DNA from: Scatophagus argus | Taxonomy: Eukaryota; Chordata; Actinopteri; Scatophagidae | Direction: 5' to 3' | DNA: 64,000 nucleotides | Assembly (NCBI RefSeq): GCF_020382885.2 | Contig: NC_058498.1 | Location: 12,188,501-12,252,500, forward strand | Shown here: one piece after another, positions 19,472-32,076 of the stretch | Layout: each line of letters begins with the position of its first letter | Position numbering within the stretch: position 1 is the first letter of the stretch | Notes under the pieces: model-generated | The model's database searches: none | What the model was told of the DNA's origin: nothing | The model's input: only the letters and a program-made list of their open reading frames with translations | Translations under genes and position numbers: made by a program

Positions 19472-21654
19472 CTGCAAAAGAGAGAGACAGAAATACTATG
19501 AGTATAACAGGCAAACAGAGAACGACAAATGGGAAGTACCATCATACAAACACAGGTATCCTGTGTGTATGGGTTCAGACCAAAGGAGGGTGCTGCAAAG
19601 GGTGGGGCAGGGTGGGGGCCTGGAGGGTGGCCTGGCTCTTCAAACACCCCCAGTCTGGTTCAAAAAGCCATCTGAGCCAGGCTCTGACCTTTCCTGACTC
19701 AATCAGCCTTTTGTGTTGTTGAGCTGTGCTGTTTGCTCAGCCCACCCCAAAATGCCCTGAAATTGTGTGTACTTGTGTGTGTGTTGTATACTGTAGGCAG
19801 ATATGGATAGTTTATTAGACAATATGGCCAAAGGAGAAATACAGTCTATTTATCTGAGTGTACATTATGTGAGCATTTAGTTAAATGTGTGTTTGGGATA
19901 AGTGTATGTGCATGCTGGTGTGTGCGGGTATGCGTGAGCAAGTTTCCACTTCCTTTACCTTGCGGAGCCTGAATGTGGGTCACAAAGCACTTAGACACTC
20001 CTTATAAATGTTTGGACCACCCCCCCCACACCTCAATCCCCTACTCACCCCTCATTTTACAGTGTGCTGTCCAGAAATGTAACCCTCAGAGATTAAAATT
20101 TCACTTCCCTTTTCAGTCCATTTCTTCCTCTCCACAACAAACATGTTAATGTGAAGAAGAGGTTGTTAATGCTTTATCTTTAATTTTGCAGAGCCTTTAA
20201 AACTATTGGGGCACAGTTACACTGCAAAATAAAACCCTGTCATTATTCTCAGCAAATACATATCTAAGACAATTTGATATCCATCCACCGAGATTGCCTT
20301 TCAAAGATACTGTGTGTGTAAAGCTATTCTGGACTCTGGTCTGGTCTGCTAACACAGGAGAGGATGCCTCTAACAGCACATCATGAACTCTGGTCTCAGC
20401 CAAAGAAGCCTTTGACACTAACGAGGCATCAGGGATGGTGAGCGTTGCAATGTTTTCAGCTGCCCAGGAGAGACGTCACTCTCTCCTCCGGCTGACGCAA
20501 TTCCCCTGAAGAGAGGCTCTCAGCGTCAGCTCGCCTGCGATGTGGTACTGCTCTATGACTGCCATAGATCCATTATACTGTACGCCTCCAAAATCGGCCA
20601 CGTCACACAAAGCGCCTTGTGGACTACCAATACACACGATATGACCTTCTACACTCGGCTAAATATATATTTTCAATGTTTTCAGCCTGAGGCTTGTGAC
20701 GTGAAAGGCAACTGAACACAAAAGAGAGATGAGGTGAAAAATAATGCAGGTATAATGGAAGATGATGCAGAGAAACGTGATGTGTCATTGTGTTTTCCCC
20801 GCAAGTCTGGATAAGACCTGCAGCTCTGATTTCAGACATACCATAGTAGTGATTTGCCAAAGTGCCACATGAATTATCTTGTTCACACACAGATATTAAA
20901 TAGAAGTCATTTAGAAACCAAAACAGCCACTCCTGACTGTGTTAAATGAATTCAACTGCAGCTAAAAGAAGCCGTCATTCAGATCAATCGTCCTTTAAAG
21001 AAGACTGGCTAAAGTTTACCTTTAACAATTTATAGTCGTAAACCTCAAGTGCACACTTGTGTGTGTTTCCTCCAGTTGTGGCTGGAGTCATGAAGTCAGC
21101 AAGGAGGCTGAGAGGATGGCACAGTATCAGGACGACAAAGACGGAGCTGTGTGTCGGAGCTGCCCATTGTTTAGTATGTGGCTGCCAGCTACAGTAGATA
21201 GTGCTGCTTGGCACCACCACAGTTGGGGCTCTGAGACTGTCGACGGGAGGCTATTATCGCTATTGGCCCTCTGACACCAACCAGCCACCCAACCACCCAT
21301 CCAACTTGGTCAGCTTGAAGCTGAAAGATCCCAGCAATTATCAACAGACTTGAATGTCTGAAATGTGACCAAATAGCTGCAATCTGCACGTACGTCTGCA
21401 CAATCTGAACTGTACGTTCAAGACAAATACGCAAAGGCAGAAATAGGCATCTTCGCAGAGTAATTAAAGCAGCAAGTAAAGCTCTCATCAAAAAAATTAC
21501 AAAATGCTTCACTAAAACAGATAAAATACACAGAACAAACTGAGAACTGAAACCGTGACTTAAATGATTTTTAAGTAACCATAATAAAAACAATCATATT
21601 GCGTACACAAAATCCCTTCACTCACATATTAAGAAAAAAATATATGCAGTCTGA

Positions 21655-21985
21655 GGTAGGGCTGAAATGACTGATTAAATGAAAATGTTTTTTTTTTTTT
21701 AATAACTGAGTAATTGTAAAAATTTGCAGCCTATAGCTTCTCACAATTGAATATTTTCTGGCTTTCTCTGAAATTATCTGAATATTTTGGGGTTTTGGAC
21801 AAATGATCTGAAAACCCAAGTGGTTTCAAGTGATCACTTTATTTTTACTATTAACTCACTGCTATTTTATCCACCAAGCATCCACAGACCATACAAATAA
21901 TAGAGAAAATTTTTGAGATTACTGAATTGAATTCATTAATCAATTAAATGAAAAATAATAAATGATTTATTAAATTGTTAGTTTG
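21655..21985 (+). repeat. A/T-rich dispersed repeat, near full copy
   Basis: It begins gggctgaaatgactgatt, passes ttggggttttggac, and ends with attaatcaattaaatg-type words. The same words recur in other copies in the window. I recognise the pattern as a common fish repeat but do not name the family. Confidence 0.5.
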
Positions 21986-22624
21986 TTTTATTTTATGCAA
22001 GCAATGTTTCACACCTGGCTCAGCTGTCAAAGTTTTGTGACAATATAATCCTTACAGGGGACTGTCCCTTCACTGTGCTACCCAAATGACTCAGTCAAAG
22101 TTCACGTTCATCAGGAAATCTACAACCATATGTCAGCAGGTGCCTCCAGAGGACATGTTAAGTCCAGAAGCAGATCTAAGTGTTTTGATTCATCAAACCT
22201 GAAGAAGATTCATATTAGATGGAAATCTTATGCTGCCCTAACTCCTATTAACATATTGTGTATTTACCTTAAATTTGTCAATAAGACTTTCTGCTCCTTC
22301 TGGGTCACAGTAGAAATAAGTAGAAGGTCAGTCACATCTGCCTCAATTATGACAAATACTGGTGAACAGAGCAGCAGGAGGTGCAAGCAGTGCAGCTGCA
22401 CCCAGAGCCACAGGGGCCCAACAACACAAACTGGTCAGGAAGGTAAGGAATTAACATTATGAACAGCCGGATCAAAACAACTGTGAGCACCAGTGTTTAC
22501 AGTAAAATTTTAATATTTATCAATATCTAAATAATGTTGTTTTTGTCAGACAAGTATTTTTTTTATGTTTTTATGATTTTCAGAATTAAAAAATGTAATT
22601 GTCGCAATCGATTTACCTTATGCA

Positions 22625-22690
22625 CATATTTATACACCTCCGTGACCCTGACGAATAAGCGGTATAGACAATGGATGGATGGATGGACAT
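22625..22690 (+). mobile_element. SINE/LINE 3' tail ending in (ATGG)n
   Basis: gaccctgacgaataagcgg followed by tatagacaatgg and ATGG repeats, a very common 3' end of fish retroposons. Only the tail is present, so it is a 5'-truncated copy. Confidence 0.6.
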
Positions 22691-24134
22691 ATTTATACAC
22701 TTTGCTCCTTTAATATATTTTGCTGATCGGAATATTTCATCAGCTCTGCTGTCAACGTGTTCAATTTATAATAAATACAATGTAAAGGCTTAAGTAACCA
22801 ACACTGAGTCGTTTTCTTGAACAAAAATCAGTTTCTACACAATTCATCATCAATTGTACACATTTTTGATTTATGATATAAACTGCTGGAGGATGTTGTA
22901 TGTGCTCATTAGATTAAATTTAAAAAATGCTATACATCTTGTGCAAAAGAAAAGGAAGAAAAAAAGAAAAGAAAAGCCTATACCTATGTCCAATTTTGCC
23001 CTTTGAGTTCCTGTACCGATAGGCTCCACTGACAAATAGCTGGAAGCTCACTATGGTTTAGAGTGTTAAAGTGAAAGTTCAATGCAACAGGGCAGCTCCA
23101 CCAGGTGTAAACGTGTTCAGATAACCCAGTGACTATTCCAAACATCTGGAGAATGGAGGAACTACCTGCTGAGATGCCGGTAAGGTAAGAGTCCACATAT
23201 CTTCCTTCTGACACCTGATACATGTTTGTATATTGTACTGTACCTTCTGGACACGGCCCAGGTGCCCTAGAGCAAAGCACTAACCCCACAACTGCTTTGA
23301 AAACCGACTATGTGGCAGCCCCGTCACTTTGACATCTCTCCATTACAACAAATGTGAATGGGCCAAATGTGCATTTCAGGCCTGTGTGAGTAATGAAAGT
23401 ACTGACAACAGAATAATAACATAAATCTTATTACATTTAAATAACAAAACGGCTTAGATAAAGCTTAGGATGAGAGACAAATCATGGCGCTACTTGTCAG
23501 CAATATTATAACAAGTTTGACTTTGCTTGCTATTACAGAGAACTGACATGAACACAGTGAATGAATGTGTGATGACTGTATGACCTATTTGATCACAGGT
23601 TTACCCCACCTTGACCAGACAGTTGCAGAATTACACATAACACAGTCACACATAATTCCTAACAAAACTACAAGAACCTAATTAGACACTTTTAGTCCAT
23701 GTTGCAAACCATGATCCTGTTACACGAAATTTCAAGATTTTGAGGGCACTGGGGCGATACGTGTCACAATAATACGTGAATATTTTTGTGATGCACTTTT
23801 TAGCTCTCGATATGCGTAAAACAGAAGCTTCATTATCTCCTTCTGTTAATTTTCGATTAGTTTGTTCCGAACCGAATTTTACAAAACAATAACAAGATAT
23901 GAATGTCACACATCGTGTTATCATTTCGTAAACTTGTGTTTCTCGGTGCAATACAATTTAAATGGAAGTCAATAAAGCATTATATTCACACAACCATTAC
24001 TTTAGCAGCCCAGTCCTACGAGCCCATACACAACAGTATTTCTGTGAGGACTATTTATTGTCTTTCATCTTCCAAATCGTTGTAAAATGTTTCCAGTGTT
24101 CGCTTTTCCTAGCTGTGGGACAACAACTAACAAT

Positions 24135-24410
24135 TATTTTTATTATCTGTTCATCTATTGGATGAACAACAAAAAAAATGTGAAATAGGCTGCCACAAAT
24201 TCACAGAACCCAAGGTGACGATTACAAACTGCTTGTTTTATCTGAGCAGCACTCCGAAAAGGACATATACAATCTTCACACTTGAGAGGCTGACACCAAA
24301 GAGTTTTGGGCATTTTAGCTTGATAACCGGCTTAAATGATTAAGCAACTACCAAAATTCTTGCAAATTAATTTTCTGTCGATCAACTTATCATTAACCCG
24401 TTCAGCCTTA
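24135..24410 (-). repeat. A/T-rich dispersed repeat, reverse copy
   Basis: Contains agaacccaaggtgacg followed by aaactgcttgttttat, and near its end aattaattttctgtcgatc. These match, in reverse, the words in the copies at 26040 and 34150. Confidence 0.5.
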
Positions 24411-25182
24411 CCTGGCATTAAAGGGTTTATTACAGTTAAGTAATATAAATATTCTAAATGATTACTGTATATTTCTCTGCTTGCCCATTTTATGTATAAA
24501 CTATAACTTCATACTGCATATCGTACATCAGCAGGAATCCAGTGTCCTGACGTACTGAGCGTCAGTCAACAACAACCAAGCCAGGAAACCATTAGCTAGG
24601 CTACATCCTAAGGACACGTACAGACTCTAAATGAAATTAACCTATATTAACCATCTTCATTAACTGATCTAAGTGGAAATACATTTCTGTCACGAGCAAC
24701 AAATTGTATAAGCCGCGCGCCCCGTCACGCTACCAGTTGCCGCTCAGATGAGGGCAGACTGGCATGCATATTTAATAGCAAAGAAAAATATACGCAGGGT
24801 GTCGTGCAACCACAAATGAGAAAACGGATGTATGAAATGAGAAGAGATGAATATGTGCCCTCTAGTGAAACCCCCACCCTCCTCCAGAGTTCCGCCTGAG
24901 AGTCATTTGACAGCCTGTAAAAAGGCCGCGTTTGGATAGCAGTGAATTTTCAGCAGTGGAAAGCTTGGTTTAGAGGAAAAAAAAAACAGCATTGAGGCAA
25001 TAGCAGCCAGGGAACAGTTATGTCAAGAGAGCTACACTGCTACCCACAGCACCGACAGTAATAAAGCCCACGTATATTTTTGGCGTCTCAGCCTCAGTAG
25101 AAAACAAATTACAACCGCCGTGAGCAAAGCAGGAAATAGCATAAAAGCACCAAAATATCAACACAAGACTACACGTCCTTAC

Positions 25183-25260
25183 CTGAAACAGGCTTTTTTT
25201 TTGGCTCTGTCCGTCCTTGTTATACAAGTCACACCGGTCCGTTTTCACACGACAACCATG
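25183..25260 (-). other. Candidate noncoding first exon of gnb4
   Basis: A strong donor on the - strand (tgtttcag then gtaagg) ends at 25183. No coding frame leads to it. A noncoding first exon is expected for GNB4 and would splice to the acceptor at 19471. The upstream limit is unknown. An alternative donor lies at 30868. Confidence 0.35.
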
Positions 25261-26039
25261 GTCCCAGCTGTGACAGAAATGGTAAAGGGAGTCTAGTTAA
25301 TTTTAAGACAATTTAATGGGTTTAAAGGGGCAGAAGCGAGCGCAACTCAGGTCGGATTAGACTAAAATTTTCACCAAGCAAGCTAATCACCACACCCATG
25401 AAAGTGGGAACATGGCAACAACCTACGCTGAGGGGTGCGCGGAGTTGAATTTATTGATATTTATAGATTTCAATCGATATACCAAGCTATAAAATATCTA
25501 AACCTTACAAAATTTCGTTTTGTTACAGGAAATACTTAAAACAATCGGTAATAACGCTTAACTTAAGCTTGGGAAAATGCCTGAAATGAGTTGTGTAACC
25601 TACGTGAAAAATGGTACCGTCTGTCAACCCCCTCGACAAAAAGGAACCGAATGGGATACAGGAAAATATTAGACCTATAAAGCCTTTAGTAGTAGTAGTT
25701 GTAGTTGTGATTTGAATGAACTTTCACCTAAAATCACTTTTTGCTTAAAAATTCCATTTTCTGACTTGCTCACATAACAATACACTGAAAAAAAACAGGA
25801 GAGTCGTGCATCTTAAGTATTAGCATGACAACTGGAGGTGAGGGAAGTACAGTATTATTTAAATTTACTCCATAAATATAACCTATTAGTATTTGTGACT
25901 TTACTTTGTGAACTGTGGGCGTTATTCTAAAGTTATGTTTTCTTTCTTTGTTTATTTTGCATATATGAAACAGTTCGTAAGTATGAAAATATTCCTGCTT
26001 CTCAGATATGTGTGTTTTCCCTCTTTTCTATGTTTTAGA

Positions 26040-26165
26040 TAATTCTAAATTAATTAACTTTGGGCTTTGGACTGTAAGTAAGTGATTTAAAACAATCACC
26101 TTGGGCTCTGTGATATTATGATGGGCAATTTAGCTGTTTTCTGACATTATGTAAAGAAAGTATAG
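26040..26165 (+). repeat. A/T-rich dispersed repeat, 3' part
   Basis: gggctttggactg, then caccttgggctctg, then tgatgggcaattta and ttttctgacatt: the right half of the dispersed repeat. A second, left-half copy begins about 45 bases later in the same direction. Confidence 0.55.
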
Positions 26166-26209
26166 ACATTTTTAGTCACAGTCTTCAAATAATTCGGTAT
26201 GGAACAAAT

Positions 26210-26400
26210 ATACAGCTGCAAAGATTAGTCAAGAAATTATGTAATTTCGCAATAAATAGTTAATCAACAACTATTTTGATAATCATTTCATTTTGAAGTT
26301 ATTTTGTAAGCAAAAATAACTAAATGTTTTCTGTTTTTTGTCTTTTGTGATGGTAAACTGAATGTCTTTGAGTTGTTGAAATCAACTACATTTGCAAAAT
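26210..26400 (+). repeat. A/T-rich dispersed repeat, 5' part
   Basis: agctgcaaagattagtc, then aactattttgataatc, then aagcaaaaataac and gatggtaaactgaatg: the left half of the same family. Together with 26040-26165 it may be a rearranged element or two neighbouring fragments. Confidence 0.55.
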
Positions 26401-27627
26401 ATTTGCTGATGTTATCATGGGTTCTGAAAACTGATTATTTACATCAAGATAAATAACAAATGACACAAAGATGCAATTTACTACAGAAATATTTTTTCTA
26501 TATATAACACAGCTGAAGTTTAGAATACAGAACAGTGAAGATAAATCTGTTTTTTTGGGGGGGTTTTTTTGTTTTTTTTTTTTGCTCCCACAAAAAAAGC
26601 ATAAAAATCCAAATTAGGTGCAAGGTCTGGATAGGGCCAGGAGACAGCTGTGCCAAGTCTCATCCCGGCACACCACAGTTGGCCTGCAGTGGGCTCATTG
26701 AAAAGGATCTCTCTCCATTAGGACAGGATGAATTTTTAATGGGGCCAATGAAAGGGAGCAGTGGGATAGGCTTTTCCATATCTCTGCACGAGCTGCAATC
26801 AATGAGGCAAGATGAAAGTTGCCCAGCCCTTGGTTTCCTTTTGGAGTGGCATGGGGTCAGATTAAGTCTAACTGACAGCCAAGACACACACAGTAGCAGT
26901 TAAGGTGTGTCAGACCAATTTCCCACTAAACACATGATGAAGTTCAAGATTAGCTTGTTAACAGAAGCATTCTGTATACTGCTGCTGGTTTGTTGTAAGT
27001 GCAGCCTAGAGGTAGACTATCCTTAAAATATAAGACATTAGCAAATGCAGGTATGTATGTGTTATTCATGTTTCTGGACAATTGTACTCAAAATGAGAAC
27101 TAGGTAATTCTTCTATACTAGTTTATAACTCACTGCATAGGTCTGAATGTCCTCACATATGATTTCGAGAAGTTGGATCATACGTACAAAATCATAACCA
27201 CAAATCTGCTCCTATATCTGAGACAACTACATACAATAATCACTGTAATCAGTACTGAAAATCCTGAACAGTTTTATTGCAAAATGTACACAATAACAGG
27301 TTTTTGCCATAACTTAGATGATGACATAATCTCACGTCATCTCAGGATTTCTGTCTTGTCATGTCTGAAGTTACTCAACAAATTCATAAATGATTGCTCA
27401 AAGGTTGATATAAATCGTGCTAGTCCAGTGCAACTACAATTCAACTTCAGTCACAAACGGTCAGCTCATTTTGATAATATTTCTTTTGTCATTTTTGGGT
27501 CAAAGATTGACTTTTACACAAGACTATAAGAAATAGTCAACTCCACTGCCCTGTGCCTTCACTGAAGAGATAGAATTCATTAGCCAGCTGAGAATCAGAG
27601 TCAAGGTGTCCAAAAGCACATCCTTGG

Positions 27628-27760
27628 CCAATCAGGTTCCTTGGCCTATTGCTTGGCAACTGAAAGGAGAGGGAGGGAGCAAATTGACACTGTAAAAATA
27701 GCACATCAGTAGGCTAGAAAAAAGAAAGACACACATGTTGTTGAGGCTATAAATAGCCTC
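27628..27760. promoter_or_regulatory. CCAAT box and MEF2/TATA-like palindrome
   Basis: A CCAAT word (27628-27632) sits among ttggc/ggcaa half-sites, followed about 115 bases on by ctataaatag (27747-27756). The latter is a perfect MEF2-type and TATA-like word inside a 7-base inverted repeat (27743-27760). It could be a muscle-type enhancer or a promoter; no coding exon follows. Confidence 0.3.
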
Positions 27761-28694
27761 CTGGAGCCTGGAGCGAGGATCGTGTACATCTCAACTTTAT
27801 TGTTGCCTACAAATGAGGCATATTTGTTTCAGTGCAAATTTGGCATGGGTTGTGCACAACAATCAGAGTTTAAGGTAACAGTCAGACAACTGGATAAAAT
27901 CATTTGAATGTGAGGGTGGTGTCAGCTCTTAGGGAGGAGTAACAAGAGCTGACTGCACTATCCCTTTATGACTGTGTCAGGAAAGGCTCTAAACTAACAA
28001 CAGGTTGGTACATGTAGGCAGTGTTGGCTATGTGATGTTTTGGAAAGATGCAAAGTTACAATGGAATAATGCATTTGAATGTACTGTGACAATCAATAGT
28101 TTGCATGGGGAAGTTTCCATGCTTGAGAGGATTTGGGATTTAATGGCTTACATGAGTAGCTTATATGATAACTGATCTTTTGATATTATCTCATGATTAC
28201 ATCTGCTTATTTTTCAGAAGCAAAATGATAAGCTGTGTGCTGTATATAGTTTTAACATACTGCCTCATCACTACAATGGAACATTGTTAAAATGGGTTGC
28301 ACACGTCTTTCTTGTAACGTAGGAGTAGAGCACAACATGGCCAAGAATAGAGCCATCACATCACATCAATTCAGTTTCAGAGAACCTCTCAAAAATGAGC
28401 AGTTCTGTGAAACTGAATTAATATGATGGATCACAGGACCGCTCAAAAATGAGCCCAATACGTGGGTGATCAAATCAAGTAGAGATAATGGGACATCAAT
28501 CTGAAGTAGCTTCTCAATGTCTATTTTTATCTGCACGTTCCCATTTTTTGCCCACATGTGGCGAAGCGCCCCAACAACCTCCATGTAATACTTCCACTGT
28601 ATCAAAGGCAATTAAAAGGTGTAGCAACAGTAGAACCTTAAAAGGCTTTATCAGGGCTGTCTTATCCACCAGACATCTCCCAGGGAGGCTGGCC

Positions 28695-28785
28695 GTTGCC
28701 AGGGTAACCCTCACAAATGGCAACTGACGTCAAGAAGGTAGGAGAAATACCAGGGAGAGCCAGAGCTGCTATGCATAATGGATTA
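28695..28785. promoter_or_regulatory. Cluster of RFX-like, CRE and homeodomain motifs
   Basis: An X-box-like word gttgccagggtaac (28695-28708), a perfect palindromic CRE tgacgtca (28725-28732) with an RFX half-site ggcaac immediately before it, and a paired-homeodomain word taatggatta (28776-28785) lie within 91 bases of non-repeat sequence. The motif content is seen; enhancer function is inference. Confidence 0.35.
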
Positions 28786-29554
28786 TTGAAAAAAGGGCCC
28801 TCTTGAAGAGTGCAAAGTGACTTAAAATATGCGTGCCTTGCTGAGCTCGCCACACTTCACTCACTCTCTCTCTCTTTTTCAGTGTGATGAGGAAAATAGC
28901 TGTTGACAGTTTCAGGGTTTTACTTGCTGACTGCCACAGCTTGGGCTTGACTGGCCCAATTTAAATGATCCATCTTGTGTCAAACACTGCTGATGAACTA
29001 TCTACTCACATTATGGTCCTTTTCCCTGGGTTGGATCATTATAATGCCATTTGGCAATATTTAGTACTCTTGTCCCGTAGGCTGGAGTATATGTACTGCT
29101 GTGTGTCAATGTGAAAGCAAAACCTTCCTCTGCTGTACTTAAATCAGAATGTGTGACTAACTGCACTTCATCTAACCCATCTAAACCAAAGCAAGAGAGA
29201 TTAGGAACATTACCATCTGCAGCAGGTTGGTTGTGTAAGAAGGATACACAACCACATTCATGCATAGGTTCTCAGAAGTGATCACTTCAGATCGTGTGTC
29301 AGTCCAGAGCATAACTACCAGCAGCATACTCTGTCCTTGTGTTGGGTTCTTGTCTAATCTCAGTGCTGTTGTTTGCCCATGAGAGACTGCCACAGCGGCA
29401 GCTCAGTGAAGAGCCCTCATTGTTTCTCTGATAATGCTTCTCGCATTGTGTTGGAGTCACACTATCAACAGTCAAGACACCGATTGTGAAGTCAGGTTGC
29501 CTGATGGTAAAGGCCAGGTACTATTGCCAGTAGGATTGCCACTGCCAATTGTTT

Positions 29555-29860
29555 TCATCAATGATTAATCGGATGGTTCATTTCAAAATTTACAAATTAG
29601 GTTCAATTAGTCCAAAGATTAAAAAAAAAAGAAGCTCATCACAATTTCTGAGAGCCTAAAGTGATGTGTTCAGATTGCTTCTTTTTTTCATCTAAAAATC
29701 AAAAATCCAAAGACTCTTCATTCACTATGTCAGAACCAGCAAATATTTGACTTTTTTCTTGGAAAATTGATGAAACAATTAGTCAATAATTAAAATAATG
29801 GGCAATGGGTTTTTTTTTTGTTGTTGTTGTTGATTAGTTAATAATCTGGTTGCTATCCAA
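29555..29860 (-). repeat. A/T-rich dispersed repeat, near full reverse copy
   Basis: It starts with aatgattaatcgg, then gagcctaaagtgatg and ttcagattgcttc, then agaaccagcaaatatttg, and ends acaattagtcaataatta. The order matches the other reverse copies. Confidence 0.55.
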
Positions 29861-30867
29861 ATGAATACATTAGGACAGAGTCATGTACATGCAATGGAGA
29901 ATTGACAAGGTATTAATTTTGGGGCAGAGGTGGAGATAGATGCAACAACACTGATTACTTGGTCATTTTAGAAACAAGTTATTTGTTGATGACATGTATG
30001 TTAAAAATAAATATTAACATATATATTATATATACTGTAAGTTGCTCCAAGTAACCGCACGTTACATGTCTGCAATGAACATAGAGGGGTTAATGAACAC
30101 CAGAAAAGTTGGCCTGAAGCTTGTAACTTTTGTTTCAGGGAGAAACTGCAGAGGAAATGTGCAACGAGAAGAAGTGAGAGCGTTTCAGTCCAGGGGAATC
30201 CCAGACACTTCTGTAAATCAGGGGTGCAACAAGCAACACAAAGCATGAACTAACATGCTCTGAGTTTCCAAAGAAGTGAATCACACAAGTCATGTATGGG
30301 GGGTAAAAGATTTAAAGGAAGTGAGGAACAACCCTGATGTGCTAATGCAATCCTTTTCAAATGACTCCAGTTACAGCTGCAACACCATGACACCAGATAA
30401 TTATTAATTTATTACCAAGAGCCCTCATTTATTTTTGACTTGACATTTTGGGGCACCACAGGTCTCGAACACAAAATGAGCCAGCGGTATGACTTCTTGG
30501 TTGCCTAAAACCCAGACAGAATCCCTGATGGCAGAAATATAGATCGATTTGATGAGCCCACAACCAAAACACAACAGTCACCAGTGCTCCCTCTGTTAGT
30601 CCTGGCTCCATAACCATCTCCATTTTAATTCAAATTAAGCTTTTAGTGCAGATTTAAAATCTTCTTTAGGCACTTTTTTAAAAAAAAAACAAAAAAAACA
30701 AAAAACTGTAGGGATATCTCTCTGTGGACATTTTACCAAACTATATAATATAAGAATTAGCCTGGCAGTAACACACTGTAACAATAAATCTCAAGATAAA
30801 AGAATCTAGAGGAAGCACCAGACAATGTACACACTAATGTACACCAAAAACAGTTAAAGCTTTTCTA

Positions 30868-31050
30868 CCTTTGTCCAGTGCAGATGAATAGCAGAGGAAG
30901 CAGACGTTTTCTGCATACGTCCGAAATGGCACTGATTGAGAGTCGTACTACCGAGCGCTGTCGTTTCAGTTCTTCCTCTCAGCCGAGAGCGTAGATGCTG
31001 CTGGGAGGAGCAGTAAATGGAGGGGGAGACAGAACTGGAGTATGAGGTAG
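30868..31050 (-). promoter_or_regulatory. Candidate alternative gnb4 first exon/promoter
   Basis: A possible - strand donor (ggacaaag then gtagaa) ends at 30868, and the sequence behind it is richer in G/C and CpG than its surroundings (cgagcgctgtcg, agccgagagcg). This would suit a distal promoter for gnb4. No transcript evidence is available, and confidence is low. Confidence 0.25.
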
Positions 31051-32076
31051 AGAGTTGCTGAGTGGGAGGGTGAGCATATGGGGGGCATGCAGGATGGGAG
31101 ATGGAGTAGTATTTCTATTAAAGGGACAGAGTTTATTTCTTCAGAATTAAAGTGAAAGATAAAATATAGACTCTGTCCTGTACATATTGTAATGCTGTCT
31201 TCATATTAACCTAGAGTACATGGTACATGGAATTTTCAGTTTGCCTCAATCTGTGGCTTGTGATATTTAAATGACACACAGAACAACTGAACATTATAAA
31301 GATGACCAGCCTGCAATGAAACAGTTGGCATGTCTGACTGTTCTTAAGTTTTTGAGTTTTACTGGTCTTTAGGGACTGTTGTTGCTTCATCTTCCCTTCT
31401 CTGTAAAATTTTTTGAAAAAATAGCACAGGCAGTCCACACAAGCATAAAGCCTTTTATTTGTTGTTTTATGTGTAACTCTTTTGGTCTTTAGATGGAAAG
31501 CACCATATAATCAATGCTGTAAAGGAGATGCAAACATCCAGGACTTGAATCTATTAATTTAAAAAACATAAAGAAAAAGAAAAAACAAACTTGATGACAT
31601 CTTAAGAGTGTCTGTTTGAAATTCTTTTTGCACTGCAATGATTTGATCTACACGGTAATAACGTCCACTCAAGTTTTTCTTTCACAATAAATGTAAGGTT
31701 TATTTTTTTATAAAGTACAAAGTATCTGGTACAGTTATTCAGCGCTCAAACTCACTTTCTTAAGTGCTTGAAAAGTGCAAACCAGCCATTTGAAGAAACA
31801 GTATTTGACCTTTCACAAACTAATTTCAAAGAGTTATTTCAAAACCAAGAATAACAACTAAAGCAATAACCAGAAGTATGTAGATATGATACAGGAAAAA
31901 TTAAACCAAACCAAAATTTATTTCTTTTTTTTTGCTAGAATTCAAACTGAACTGTTTGTAAAAATGCAATGACACATGTCTAAAATTTGTGAGACAACAA
32001 CACTCTGCCTCTAAACCATTTAGTGTTGTCCTTTCTGCTTCATCAAATGCTTTGAACAACAAACCACTTGAAGGCT
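31051..32076. other. Gene-free stretch containing aldh7a1 3' UTR
   Basis: On the - strand, downstream of the aldh7a1 stop, AATAAA signals lie at 31917-31922, 31699-31704 and 31454-31459, so the 3' UTR is probably 0.15-0.65 kb. No clear poly(A) remnant or target-site repeat from retroposition is visible. No other feature is supported. Confidence 0.4.

Larger units (their letters stand above)
19472..30867. other. Long noncoding region right of gnb4 start exon
   Basis: About 11 kb without a recognisable coding gene. If either candidate gnb4 first exon is right, much of it is the first gnb4 intron. It contains several copies of an A/T-rich dispersed repeat, one SINE/LINE tail, and G/C-balanced blocks near 20400-20650, 26600-26890, 27550-27790 and 28480-28870 that look unlike the repeats and may be control elements. 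ORFs of 60-134 codons here show no known family and overlap on both strands. Confidence 0.6.

Noticed and set aside
19323-19722. Histidine/threonine-rich ORFs near the gnb4 start
   Set aside because: They are produced by the CA microsatellite in the gnb4 5' UTR and intron.
21189-21593. 134-codon - strand ORF
   Set aside because: No family, no splice context that extends it, and composition like the surrounding noncoding DNA.
31900-32076. Poly(A) remnant of the aldh7a1 retrocopy
   Set aside because: Only a nine-base T run is present on the + strand near 31924 and no flanking direct repeat is visible, so it is not evidence of retroposition.
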